64,000 bases of DNA. Source: Notamacropus eugenii (taxonomy: Eukaryota > Chordata > Mammalia > Diprotodontia > Macropodidae). Shown piece after piece: positions 46,701 through 57,800 of this stretch (position 1 is its first letter; each line of letters opens with the position of its first letter). The position numbers and the translations under genes were made by a program. The notes under the pieces are model-generated. The model was not told the origin of the DNA. It saw nothing but the letters and a program-made list of their open reading frames with translations, and ran no database searches. The DNA lies in the NCBI RefSeq assembly GCF_028372415.1, contig NC_092875.1, forward strand, positions 228,135,136-228,199,135, given 5' to 3'.

Positions 46701-46829
46701 CCCCTAACTACCCTAATACTGAGAAAGGTCTCATGAGTTACAAATATCGTCTCTCCATATAGGAATATAAACAGCTCAACTTTAATGAATCTCTCATGGC
46801 TTCTCTTTCCTGTTTACCTGTTCATGTTT

Positions 46830-47370
46830 CTCTTGATTCTTGTATTTGAAAATCAAATTTTCTATTCAGTTCTGGTCTTTTCAACAAGAATGTTTCCAAG
46901 TCCTCTATTTCACTGAAATTCCATTTTTTCCCCTGAAGTATTATACTCAGTTTTGCTCAGTAGATGATTCTTTGCTTTAAACCAAACTAGCTCCTTTGAC
47001 CTTTGATCCTTTAGTGTAGACGCTGCTAAATCCTGTGTTATCCAAATTATGTTTCCACAATACTTGAATTGTTTCTTTTTGGCTGCTGTAATATCTTCTC
47101 CTTGACCTGGAAACTCTGGAATTTGGCTACAATATTACTAGGAGTTTTCCTTTTGGGATCTCTTTTAGGAGGTGACCAGTGAATTATTTACATTTCCATT
47201 TTGCCCTCTGGTTCTAGAATATCAGGGCAGTTTTTGTTGATAATTTCTTGAAAGACAATGTCTAGGCTCTTTTTTTGAACATAATTTTTAGGTAGACCAA
47301 TAATTTTTAAATTATCTCTCCTGGATCTATTTTCTATTTCTTGAGGGCAAGATAGATTCCTATATCCCAT
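46830..47370 (-). pseudogene. HAL1 ORF1, C-terminal half
   Basis: The minus strand begins with 'IENRSRRDNLKIIGLPKNYV' and 'VFQEIINKNCPDILEPEGKM' (47,188-47,345), the same region as in the HAL1 at 31,130, and continues across several breaks to about 46,830. The N-terminal coiled coil is replaced by unrelated 3'UTR-type sequence. Non-functional. Confidence 0.8.
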
Positions 47371-48430
47371 TGTTCATACATCTTATTTCCTAGCTGCATG
47401 TGAAAACAATTTTTATCATTCATTTTTAAAGCTTTGAGTTCCACATTCCCTCCCTTTCTCTCTCCCCACTCATCCACATTGAGAAAGGAAACTACTCAGT
47501 ATTGGTTATAAATATATAGCCATGCAAAACACTTCCATAACAATCACGTTGTGAAAGACTAACCACATTTCCATCTATCCTGTCCTGCCCTCCATTTATT
47601 CCATTCTCTCCCCTGATCTGTCTCTCCACAATAGTGTTTTTCATCATTTTCCCAGACAATTACTTGACCACTGAGATCCTTGTTAAGTGGAGGGTGCACT
47701 GCCTGAAGTTTCAGGGGCTTTGTGCAGCTGCTTTCAGAGATATCTCCAGGGACCTGTAAATTCTCAGCTCCTCCAAAGTGGTATGATCAAAGGAGAGGTG
47801 TTTACTCCTCTCCTGGCCTGCACTCTTGTCTGTGAACAATGACAAGGACTCTTTTCTGCCCTGGATCTGTGAGTAGGATACCCTCTCCACAGTCACTACC
47901 AGCTCTACCACACCAGCACTCCTCCTTGCCCCAGGACCAGCACTCAGGACTGCAACCCAGATCAGCTGCTCAATTCCTCTATCATCTGTAAGCTGAGAGC
48001 TCCAGAAGCAGCTAACCACTGCAGTAGTGGCTGCCACAGCCCTGGGGCTGAGGCTGAGACTGGGGCCAGATCACATTCCTCTCTCATCCAGGTGAGGGAG
48101 CTTTCCCACTGACCTTTGAAGCTGTCTGTGGCATTTATGGGTTGAGAAGTCTCAAAACAGTCCCAACGATTCAGCATCCTCAGGCCTGCTCCAGTCCTGT
48201 CTGTGCTAATAAGCACACGCTGGGCTGTGCTGCATTCCAAGCCTGATGCAATAGACCCTCCCTATTGGCCTTCTAGATTGTCTTCATCTGGAAATCTGTT
48301 TCACTCTGTCATTTTGTGACATGTACTGCTCTAGAATTTTCTGTCATTTTTTACAGGTATTTTAGGGATTTGGGTGGAGAGCTTAAGCAGGTCTCTGCTT
48401 CAACTCTAACATCTTGGCTCTGCTCCCCAA

Positions 48431-49529
48431 ATAGGTCTTTTTTCAAATGTTATCTTCACCTGGTTTAAAAATCAGGACCATATTTTATCTCATAAATGGC
48501 ATGTGAATAATAGTCTATCTGTGTTTATGAATGTTTTTTTTAATATATTTTTGACCAATGATTATCCTGGCTCCCACTACCTAAAGACCTGGTGTGATAC
48601 TTTTTACCCCTCACCCAAGGTTCTTCAGTAAGTTTAAGGAGATTTAGTAGTATGTGTGCTCTCTACCATTGGCTCCAGCTTCCACTGAAGTGTTTCCCTA
48701 ATTTTAGGGGTTATCCTGCAGTCCAGTTCCATTTAGCTACTTAGCAGTTGGATTTTTTTTACAAAGGAATGTTTACTTAAAAGGTGTTGCAAAAAATCAT
48801 GCAAATATCGTCCCCAACTTGGGAACGTACCCTTTCCCAACTCATACCGTGGGAATGAGAAGAGAATTAGGGTCACAGTTTAGCTCACTTCTTATATAGT
48901 CCAATCCCAGAGTGAAAATCCAAAATCCTCATTAGTTTCAGGCACCCTAACTTCTCAGAGCTTTCCTGCTAGGTTTAGTGGGTATGATGTCCAGCCTGGA
49001 ATCCTGGTTCCAAAGTCACTCTGGCTTAATTTCAAGTTCAGTGGAGATTCTACCCCTTCTCTTCACCTAGAACTGAGAAAGACAAAAGAAACAAAACAAA
49101 ACTCCAACTTTAAACCTATCTTAAGAAGGGTAAACAGAGGAAAGTAACCCTTCCCTCCATACAAGTTCATTTCATTGTTACTAAACTGTAGTGAACTTGA
49201 ATTTTCAACTTTCTGGATGCCAATAGAATAAGAATGAGTGCCCTGTGTCTGGCAGTTTTTTAAAGATGCAGCTTATTCTGGCTGCAGATTTTCAATAGAA
49301 AGGCTACTCCTACTCACCTGATAGGGAAATAAGAACATCTCCCAGATGCTGATTTCTCCATCTTTGGTGATCTATTCATGCTCTAATCCCCTTTATGTAG
49401 GAATTATTTGTTCTTGGAACTTTTGAAAGGATTTCACTCTGACTCTATTTGGGTTCTATGGAAGCTACTGTTGACACTGTGATATTATGATGAATATATG
49501 CCTTTCTGCCCTGGAGACACCTACATCTG
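48431..49529. other. Unassigned sequence
   Basis: No gene. Nothing recognised beyond a short poly-T near 48,535. Confidence 0.4.
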
Positions 49530-49712
49530 GAGTAGGATAGATGATGATCCAACAAAGGAGAGGGAGGCAGAATTTTCAGGTAGGCTGGAGGAGAACCAGA
49601 AAGAACAGCAAAAAGAAAGCTAAAGGAGAAGAGAATATCTAGGAGGAGGTAATCAGCAGGGTCAAAAGTTTCAGAGTTCAAAAAGGATGAAGACTGAGAA
49701 AAGACCATTAGC
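49530..49712 (-). repeat. LINE L2, RT region fragment, minus strand
   Basis: 'gatgatccaacaaaggagag' ... 'gagaatatctaggaggaggt' 'aatcagcagggtcaaaagtt' ... 'gactgagaaaagaccattag' matches the L2 RT text seen at 6,650-6,870. Broken by the L2 terminus that follows. Confidence 0.75.
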
Positions 49713-50050
49713 ATTAGCAATCAATCACCAAGCATTTTTAAGTACCTACTATGTGCCAGGCATTATATTAATTGCACACTATCATAGTTACACATTTTCT
49801 AGAGTGCTGGTTACATACTATCTGTGTGGGGGATACTCACAAATAACAGCATAAGAGTCCGTCAAGGAGTTTAAATGCTAATTGGGAAGAGAACATGAAC
49901 ATACGTACAAAATACATGCAAAATTGGAGAAGTTAGCTATGGATAAGGGTAAAGGTGCAGGAAGGGCCTCTGGTGAAGGTGTCTAGCAACTTAATGGATA
50001 GGTGGAGTGAAGGAGAGCGAGGAGTTGAGGATAACTTGGAGATTGTAACT
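49713..50050 (-). repeat. LINE L2, 3' terminus, minus strand
   Basis: 'gcaatcaatcaccaagcatt' 'tttaagtacctactatgtgc' 'caggcattat' is the reversed L2 terminus, followed by more internal 3'UTR text ('aggaagggcctctggtgaag', 'gaggagttgaggataacttg'). Confidence 0.75.
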
Positions 50051-50629
50051 GAAATTTTGTTTACAAATAGAAGACCTTTTCAAGGAAAAATAGATAAAGG
50101 TTTTAGATCTTTTACATATTTATGAGGAGCCAGATCTTGGCACAATGCTGATATGGAAAGCAAGTCACTTCCCCTCCCACTCTTAGTGTTGACAAGGACT
50201 CAAAATATTTTGATCCTTACTTTTAGAGTTTTTATGAATTCTTAGTGATTTTCCCTTCTCTGCCACCCCATAAACAACACTAGCTAACACTAAGTTAATA
50301 CAGACACGTTCTAGGCATCACAAAAGATTTTTTAAATGTTGAGATTACCCTTCATTGTCATGGCTAATCAGTTGCAATCAAACATAAGCTTTTAAAGACC
50401 AGACTGGTAGCTTGATGAAATTTTACTTTAGTAGCTGAGAGTTAATAAAAAAGCTTTTAGTTTATAAAAGCCATAAAAAATGCACTGAAATTTGTCTGAC
50501 AGTCCATCACTCAATGGAAAACAATCCAGCGTAAAAGCCAAGCACAGTTTCTGTGTGCCAAAGAGCTTTAACTTTCAACTTTCAAAATGATGTGACTGAG
50601 AAACATAATAAATCAAGGACTACTTTGAG
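50051..50629. other. Unassigned sequence
   Basis: No gene or named repeat. Confidence 0.4.
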
Positions 50630-50740
50630 TTAGTCAGTCTACAAGCATTTATTAAGCACTTACTAAGTGTCAAGCACTGTGCTAAATTGGGGATGCAAGT
50701 AGAAGCAAAAAGGAAGAAGGTTCCTGCCTTCAAGGAAGTT
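50630..50740 (-). repeat. L2 3' tip, minus strand
   Basis: 'agtcagtctacaagcattta' 'ttaagcacttactaagtgtc' 'aagcactgtgctaaattggg'. Well conserved compared with other L2 tips here. Confidence 0.85.
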
Positions 50741-51054
50741 GCATTTTGGCAGAAAAAAAATGGTATATAAAATGAAGCTAAAAAGGGAGGGGCTCTTACT
50801 TGGGGGAATGGTGGAGAAAGACATAGGGGAAGTCAAGAGTGGAACCCAGATAGCAATGAAGGAGGGAATATAGCAGGCCTGGGTCTGCCTTTAAAATGAA
50901 GTTTCCACATAATTGATCAATCAGAAGGGAATACAAAGGAGGAAACATCTTCCAGGATGAGAAGACTACAAAGGCAACACCTCTTCTGAACTTGCCTATT
51001 TCTCTCAAGGAAGGAAGGAAAGAAGGAAGAAAGAAAGAGAGTTCCACTATCTAC
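50741..51054. other. Unassigned sequence
   Basis: Contains a GGAA/AAGA-rich patch at 51,008-51,040. No gene. Confidence 0.4.
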
Positions 51055-52640
51055 CTTTCTATTTCTTACCCAGTACCAGATAGTCTTGATAATTACTCCC
51101 TTATAATATAGTTAAGATCTGGTACTGCTAACCCTCCTGTTACAGTTTTTTTCATTAGCCCCTTTGGTATTCTAGACTTTTCTTTCAAATGAATTTTATT
51201 ATTGTTTTTTTTATAATTGAGTGAAAGGTATTTTTGGTAATTTAATTGGAATGACATTGGATATATAAAGTGGTCTAGGTAAAATTGTCATTTTCATCAT
51301 ATTATAGTTATATTTCTCTAAATCTGATTAATTTGCATAAAAATATTTTTATAATTTTATTTATATAGTTCCTGGGTTATTTTTGGAAGGTATGCTCTTG
51401 CTGAGAGTTATTTTATACTGTCTAGAGGTATTTTAAATGGGGTATCTCTTACTATCTCTTCTTGCACGATTTGTGATATAGAATATTGATAATTTATGTG
51501 GATTTACTTTATATCCTTCTACTTTGCTAACATTGTTCACTATTTCAACTAACTTTTAGGTTGAGTCTTTGGGATTTTCCAAGTATATTAATGATGAGGT
51601 AGAAAGGAGTGTTTGAGGCCCATGGAGCAAACAGGATGCAGGATATGAGATATGAGATGAGATATGATCAGCCACAAAGTGCTCAAGAAGACCACGCATT
51701 GAAGCCCCCCATTATGGACTTATCTGTGTGCTTTCACAAAGTATATTATCATCATATTGGCTACCCAAAAAAGTTGCCTTATTACCTAATTCCTTATTCT
51801 GATTCTTTCTATTTCTTTTTTTCTCTTATGGCTATTGCTAGGATTTCCAATACAATCTTGGATAATATCGTTGACAATGGGCATTCTTGTTTCACACCTG
51901 ATAATTCTGGGAAGTCTTCTAGATTATCTCCATTACAAATAATGCTTATTGAAAGTTTTAGTTAAACACCTTTTTTTATCAATTTAAGGAAAAATCCATT
52001 TGTACCTATACTTTCAAATTTTTTAATAGAAATGGATGTTATGCTTTATCAAAAGTTTTCCTGTATCTATTAATAAAAGCATATGATATTTTTTACTTCT
52101 ATTATTAATATAATCAATTATGTTAACAGTTTTACTTAAGTTAAGCCATTCCTGCATTCCTGATGTAAATCCTGTTTGGTCATAATGTGTAGTCCTTGTA
52201 ATTGTATTGTAATCTTTTAGCTAGTATTTCATTCAGGATTTTTGTATCCATATTAATTAATGAAATTTGGCTACAATTTTCTTTCTCTGTTTTTCTTCTT
52301 CCTGGTTAGATATTAGTATCATATTTGTTTCATAAAAGGACTTTGGTAGGATCTCCTCTTTGACTTTTAATCCAAATATTTATTTAATATTGGAGTTAGT
52401 TGATTTTTAAATGTTTGATACAATTCACATGTAAATTCCTCTAGTCCTGATGTTTTTTTCTTAGGAAGCTCCTTTTTGGCCTGTTTAATTTCACTTTCTA
52501 AAATAGGTTTATTTAGGTATTTTATTTTCTCTTCTGATAACCTAGGCACTTGATATTTTCATAATTTTTCCATTTTGCTTAAATTGTTAAATTTATTGGC
52601 ATATAATTGGACAAAATAATTCCTTATAACTACATAATTA
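51055..52640 (-). repeat. LINE L1, ORF2 RT region, minus strand
   Basis: Reading on the minus strand from 52,640 gives the segment before the RT ('[20 protein letters not shown]' within the 60-codon frame at 52,367-52,549), then RT and thumb regions ('attcttgtttcacacctgat', 'ggtaatttaattggaatgac' reversed). The frame is broken many times. A foreign block lies at 51,597-51,775. It lies head-to-head with the plus-strand L1 that starts near 52,660. Confidence 0.8.
51597..51775. other. Foreign block of about 180 bp within L1
   Basis: L1 text is continuous up to 'ccaagtatattaatgatgag' and again from 'acctaattccttattctgat'. In between is an unrelated sequence ('gaggcccatggagcaaacag', 'gatatgagatatgagatgag', 'aagaccacgcattgaagccc') that I cannot assign. 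Confidence 0.5.
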
Positions 52641-52792
52641 TGACTTTGTTAGTGATATCTTCACAATTCCACCAACAATTAATTAGTGTTCCAATTTTTC
52701 CACATTTATAAATTTATGAATTAGTAAGAAATAGAGATCAAAGTTAGGTTAAAATGGATAATTTCAATTACATTAAATTATAAAAGTTTGGT

Positions 52793-52868
52793 GGTTCTTG
52801 TCCATTTTCAAAGAGGACCAAAATGGCATCACTATGCTAGAGTCAAGTTTCAATATGTCTGACTGTAC
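52793..52868 (-). repeat. RTE 3' tip inserted in L1
   Basis: 'ttcttgtccattttcaaaga' 'ggaccaaaatggcatcacta' 'tgctagagtcaag' matches the larger RTE at 53,700-53,760. Flanked directly by L1 text on both sides ('attaaattataaaagttt' and 'tacaaataaaataaatgcag'). Confidence 0.8.
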
Positions 52869-53396
52869 AAATAAAATAAATGCAGCCAGGATCAGAAGGA
52901 AAGTGGAAAATTGTGGGGAAGGATTTTACAGACAGTTTTTCAAAGTCTCATATCTAAAATCTATAAACAATCTTGTCAAATCTATAAGAATATGAGTCAT
53001 TCCCCAATTGATAAGTGATCAAAAGATATAAATAGGCAATTTTCCAATGAAGAAATCAAAACAATTTATAGTCATACAAAAATGCTAAATTATTATTGAT
53101 TCAAAAAATGCAAATTAAAACAGCCTTGAGATATCATTTTATACCTATCAGACTGGCTAAAATCATTTAAGGGGAAAGCAACCAAATGTTGGAGGGAATG
53201 TGGAAAAACTGGGACACTAATTCACTGTTGGTGGAATTGTGAACTGATCCAACCATTATAGAGAACAATCTGGAATTAAGCTCAAAGAGCTATTAAACTG
53301 CCTGTACTCTTTGACCAAGCTATACCACAACTAGGTCTGCTTCCCAAGATGATTAGGGGAAAAGAAGAAAATCTATATTCTCTAAAATATTATATA

Positions 53397-53402
<6 letters not shown>

Positions 53403-53450
<48 letters not shown>
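53403..53450. repeat. (TG)n microsatellite
   Basis: About 24 uninterrupted TG units inside the L1 ORF2 end. Confidence 0.97.
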
Positions 53451-53452
<2 letters not shown>

Positions 53453-53676
53453 CTGAACAAATTGTGGTATATGATCATGATGGAATACTATCATGTTATA
53501 AGAAATGATGAGCTTGATAATCTTAGAAAACATGGATAGACTTGCACAAAATAACAAGGCAAAATGAGCAGAACAAAAATTACGTTGTATACAGAAAGAG
53601 CAATATTGTTTTAAGAACAAGTTGCAATGACTAAGTCATTGTGACTATTATAAATACCCAAATAAACCATAAAGGA

Positions 53677-55035
53677 CCTATTGATTGGTTGGTTGGTTGG
53701 TTGTTGTCCTTTGTTTTCAAAGAGGACCAAAATGACATCACCATGGTAAAGTGAAGATTCAGTGTGTCCAACTGTGGCTTTTCAGACTAATATGAACCCG
53801 GAATGCTCTAACACAGATTGGGTATGGATAGTCCATGTGAACATTTGGAGTGGATACTTCAACTATGCACATCCTACGTTTACTTTGTGCTGTCTCAATT
53901 TTGTTTTGCTCATAGAGCACAGCACCCTTTCTTATGTGTGCATTCCACGCTGAGTGGTCCTGTGCCAGCGTCTCCCATGTTGCACAGTCAAATCCAAAGT
54001 TCTTGAAAAAGACCTTGAGAGTATCCTTGTATCACTTCTTCTGACCACCATGTGATCGCCTGCCCCATGTGAGTTCTCCATAAAATAGTCTTTTTGGCAA
54101 GTGTATATTTTGCATTCGAACAATGTGGCGCGTCCATTGGAGTTGTGCTCTCTGAAGCATAGTTTGAATGCTTGGCAGTTCAGCTCGTGCAAGGACTTTA
54201 GTGTCTGCTACCTTCTCCTGCCATGTGATCCTCAGAATCTTCCTAAGAATTCAAATGGAAGCGATTCAGTTTCCTGGCATGGCATTGGTTGACTGTCCAA
54301 CTTTTACAGGCATACAACAATGAGATCAGCACAACGGCTCTGTAGACCTTTGGTTTGTAGTCAGTCTAATACTTCTAATACTTTCTTTGGAGTCTCCCAA
54401 ACACTGAGCTAACTCTGGCAATGCATGCATCAACCTCATTGTCAATGTATACATCCCTGGAAAGTACACTACCAAGGTAAGTGAACTTATCCACAGCATT
54501 CACCACTTCTCTATTTGTGGTAACTGATGGTTCCAAGTACAGTTGATGTGGTGGTGGCTGATGGAGTACCTGTGTTTTCTTGGTGTTAATTATTAGGCCA
54601 AAATTAGCATAGGCAGCAGAGAATTGATTCATACTTTGTTGCGTCTCAGCTTCAGAGGCTACACTGAGTGCACACAGTCATCTGCAAACTGAAAATCATG
54701 CACCAACGCTCCCTCCACTTTGATCTTGACTTGTAGCCTTTTCAAATTGATGGTACAATTTTCAAATTGTACCATCAGTACAGTAGTTGACTTTGATGCT
54801 GTGTTCATCCTCATTAAAGTCATTTGACAACATGGGAGCAAGTACGCAGCCCTGTTTCACTCCATTGGTGACTGGGAAAGCATGAGAGCACTGTCCACTA
54901 TCCAAAACCTGGGCAAGCATGCCATCATGAAACTGATGTACAATACTGATGAACTTCTCCAGGCAGCCAAATTTTGACATAATTTTCCATAAGCCTTCAT
55001 GACTAACAGTGTCAAAGGCCTTGATCAGATCTACA
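53677..55035 (-). mobile_element. RTE-clade LINE, 5'-truncated, nested in L1
   Basis: Plus-strand left end 'ttggttggttggttgttgtc' is the reversed tail. Reading on the minus strand from 55,035 gives the RT from just after motif A to its end and a 3'UTR of about 550 bp. The L1 resumes directly at 55,037 with 'aagatgctatctgtatccag'. A candidate 6-bp target duplication, AAAGGA, lies at 53,671-53,676 and 55,036-55,041. Confidence 0.85.
54375..55030 (-). pseudogene. RTE reverse transcriptase, C-terminal two-thirds
   Basis: Minus-strand segments in order: 'SKFGCLEKFISIVHQFHDGM' (about 54,960), 'FPVTNGVKQGCVLAP' (RT motif B, about 54,840-54,890), 'HDFQFADDCVHS' (motif C with the catalytic Asp pair, about 54,665-54,705), 'YANFGLIINTKKTQVL' (motif D) and 'DKFTYLGSVLSRD' (about 54,465-54,500). 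The segments lie in different frames, so frameshifts separate them. The palm catalytic residues are present but the protein is not continuous. Confidence 0.85.
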
Positions 55036-55036
55036 A

Positions 55037-55250
55037 AAGGAAGATGCTATCTGTATCCAGAGAAATAACTGATAAATAGAAGTATGTATAGAATGTTTTC
55101 ACATATATTGATATATTTGTATCTGATGGTAGTCATCTCTGGGACAGAGGAAAAGGAGGGAAGAAAAAAGTGGAAAAAGTTACATGATAACTTTATTATA
55201 TATTTAAAAGGAATAACAAGCTGTACATAATAGATTTGCAGTTTCATATA
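55037..55250 (+). repeat. L1 3'UTR after the RTE insertion
   Basis: 'gatgctatctgtatccagag' 'aaataactgataaatagaag' 'tatgtatagaatg' and 'tgatggtagtcatctctggg' continue the L1 interrupted at 53,676. Confidence 0.85.
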
Positions 55251-56089
55251 CAATCATCATTTTTTCTATTCTACCATATTATAGAAATGCTTGATTTATT
55301 TCTTAAGTTCAGAATAAAATAAATAATTCAAGAAAATAAAAATATGGTAAATTTCATGTTATACAATAACAAGGTTATACAATGTTATACAATGTTATAC
55401 AATAATTTCATGTTATACAATAACAGGTTTTATTGAAGAGCCTAGAAGATCACTTTTAATTGATATTGTAGAGAGGATTCACCTTCCAGGATGATTTGGT
55501 CCTCTGAGGTCCCTTCCATACTTGAAATTCTGTGGTTCTATGGCACAGCAAGTATCTCAGGCTTAATTTGTAACTCACTCACAGCATAACTGTTATAATT
55601 TTTAAAATCCCATTATCAGTGGCAGGTTGATCCCTCAGAGTTCGTGTGACTGGTTACACCTACCCTCAGGGTCCTGTAGTAACTTGGGGTAAGGAGGGTG
55701 ATGCCTCTTAAACTGTAATTCTTAAGACCCTTTCCAGTGTTTTGTTTTTTCTTTAATATAAACCAGCTAGTTGACAACACTTACAAAAAGTATATTTACT
55801 GAGAAACTGTTACAAGGACAGAAGTCACAAAAACATCTCCAACTCAGGGAGACACTCTGTCCTTACATATAAGGAGGGGTTGGGGGGGGGGGGGACCTTG
55901 GAGAAATTGGACTACATTTTAAAGAACAAAGTTATTGAGGCAGTGAACTCCTGGGAATAAGAGAGTACCTTATGACCCCTGGTTCTGGAATTTCCTCCCA
56001 CTTTACAGAGTCTGCATAAAATTTGCTTCTGGACTTGCTTTCGGTTAAGGATGAATTGATTCCCTGATGTCCAAATCATATTCCATTAT
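55251..56089. other. Unassigned, with short tandem repeat and SINE end
   Basis: A tandem repeat at 55,351-55,435 (listed separately), a SINE end at about 55,480-55,545 ('cctctgaggtcccttccata' 'cttgaaattctgtggttcta'), and a poly-G tract at 55,879-55,893. No gene. Confidence 0.5.
55351..55435. repeat. Tandem repeat with 'gttatacaat' core
   Basis: 'atttcatgttatacaataac' occurs at 55,351 and 55,405, with extra 'gttatacaat' copies between. Looks like replication slippage. Confidence 0.85.
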
Positions 56090-56445
56090 CTTTCCAACAA
56101 AATCCATCCTCCCTTCCAAACTTCTATTAGAATGAAGTCCTAGTCACCCAGTTTCATGACTTTACTGTTATCTTTGACTCCTCCCTGACTTTGACCTCAG
56201 AAATACAATCATTTTACCACTACCTCCCCTGCAAGTATTTTTCTTCTCAGTTGCTACTGTCTTCCCCTCCACAGTTACCTTGTATCTACTTTATACATTT
56301 TTGCATATGTCTATATATGTACATGCTGTTTCCCTCATTCGAATGTAAGCTCCTTAAAGGAAGAGTCTTTTTTATTTTTGTTTCTTTATCCTCAGTGCCT
56401 GACACATACCAGGTGACTAAATTAATGCTTGCCTAATTGGTGATC
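56090..56445 (+). repeat. LINE L2, 3'UTR and terminus, plus strand
   Basis: 'gaatgtaagctccttaaagg' 'aagagtc' and 'cagtgcctgacacataccag' 'gtgactaaattaatgcttgc' are the L2 end. The upstream part is more diverged. Confidence 0.75.
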
Positions 56446-56569
56446 AACCCCACCATCATCAATCTTTCCTTCTCAAATGTATCCTCTTCTAGTAGATAAA
56501 CATGCTGACTCCTTAAGTGATGATTGTACATCTCTCCTCCCCTTCCTTGCTGATTTTCTCAAAGAGTAG

Positions 56570-57800
56570 TCTACATTTACTGACACTATTTCTTTACCAC
56601 CCACTCACTCTGTGACTCCTTGATGGCTCTATCCCTACCAATCTACTGAAGTTGCTGTCTTCAGTTGCACCAGGTCACTACAGTTTATTGAATAAGTCCA
56701 ATAGCCTTTAGCTGGCCCTTATCCTCCCTTGACCTTTGCAGAGCATTTCACACTATTTCCTTTTCTTCTGATGTTCCTTTTGACTCTTGTATCACTTTTT
56801 CTGGTTCTACTCTTGCATATTTGACTAGTCCTAAGTGTTCTTCACTGTTTCATCTTTCTTCTCTATTCCTAAATTTTGGCATTCCCAAAGTTCTGTTTTT
56901 GAACTTTTTTCTAAATTCTCTCTCATGATGACAATCTCATCTACTCCTATGGCTTCCACTCTCACCTCTATACAGATGATGACCAAGTCTATATAGCTAC
57001 CAAAATCCCTTCCCTAAATTCTAGTATGATGCCTCCCACTATCTAATGGACACTTCCACTAGATGTCCCACTTAACACCTCAAACTCAATAAGACCCAAA
57101 ATGAAATTAATATCTTTCTTTCCTAAACTTTCCTCTCATCCCAATTTTTTTATTCCAGTTGCTGGTAACACCTTATTCCTAGTCATACAGACTCAAAATG
57201 TATGTCTATAGATTTTCTTTCTTCCTCAGTATACCTCCAAATGAATATTATGTTGAATTTTGGAGATTCTATTCACAATATCTCTCAAATCTATCCACTC
57301 ACACTGCCCCTACCTTAGTTCAGGTTTTCATCATATCTCACATAGACTACCATAATAAACAATTACTCTTCCTGTCTCTAGTATCTACCCTCTTCAATTC
57401 ATGTTTTACATATCTACCAAAATGATATTCATAATGTACATTTTTCACCATATTAGTCTCTAATTGAAAATTTTCACCTATTACCTATAGGATAAAATAC
57501 AAACTCCTCAGCCATTCATTTAAACATCCACAATTTGGTTCAAACTTACCTTTTCAGTCTTAGTTCATATTCCTTTCCCATCTTGTGCATTCTCTTACAA
57601 ATTAAAATATTAGTTGCCTCATGATCTCATCCTGCACACCACTACTTTCATATATTTGCAGCTCACTAAGATTAGAACGTGTTCTTGAACTATCTCTTAA
57701 AATTCTTATTTTCTTTCTTGAAACCCTTCACTCACCTTGCCAGGTAAAAATACTGGCCTCTCCTAATATACCAAAAAGTATCTCAAAAGTCTTACTCCTA
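56570..57800 (+). pseudogene. LINE L2, reverse-transcriptase region, plus strand
   Basis: The longest L2 RT stretch in the window. Markers: 'gcagagcatttcacactatt' (around RT motif A), 'ttccttttgactcttgtatc', then 'HLYTDDDQVY' at about 56,962-56,992, a recognisable but altered motif C (an extra acidic residue after the Asp pair and Thr where Ala is usual), 'cccacttaacacctcaaact', 'cactgcccctaccttagttc', and 'aggataaaatacaaactcct' 'cagcc'. Multiple stops and shifts. L2 RT would have copied element RNA; this copy is ancient. Confidence 0.8.

Larger units (their letters stand above)
45755..48430 (-). mobile_element. HAL1, minus strand, rearranged
   Basis: Reading downward from 48,430: 5' end ('ttggctctgctcccc' reversed), 5'UTR to about 47,640, a displaced block (47,350-47,640), ORF1 C-terminal half (47,370 to about 46,830), and a 3'UTR with a TG/TA microsatellite to the T-rich reversed tail near 45,755. 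No ORF2. The displaced block is a second copy of part of the 3'UTR (45,950-46,240) in the same orientation, and it sits where the ORF1 N-terminal part should be. Confidence 0.8.
52660..53675 (+). repeat. LINE L1, end of ORF2, plus strand
   Basis: From 'gagatcaaagttaggttaaa' 'atgg' through 'gaatatgagtcattccccaa' 'ttgataagtgatc', 'agatatcattttatacctat' 'cagactggctaa', 'ggaatgtggaaaaactggga', to 'gatggaatactatcatgtta'. This is the C-terminal part of ORF2 (the region before the stop) and, after the RTE insertion, resumes at 55,037. Short RTE tip at 52,793 and a (TG)n at 53,403 lie inside. Confidence 0.85.

Noticed and set aside
47711..48240. 108- and 92-codon minus-strand frames
   Set aside because: They fall within the GC-rich 5'UTR of the minus-strand HAL1.
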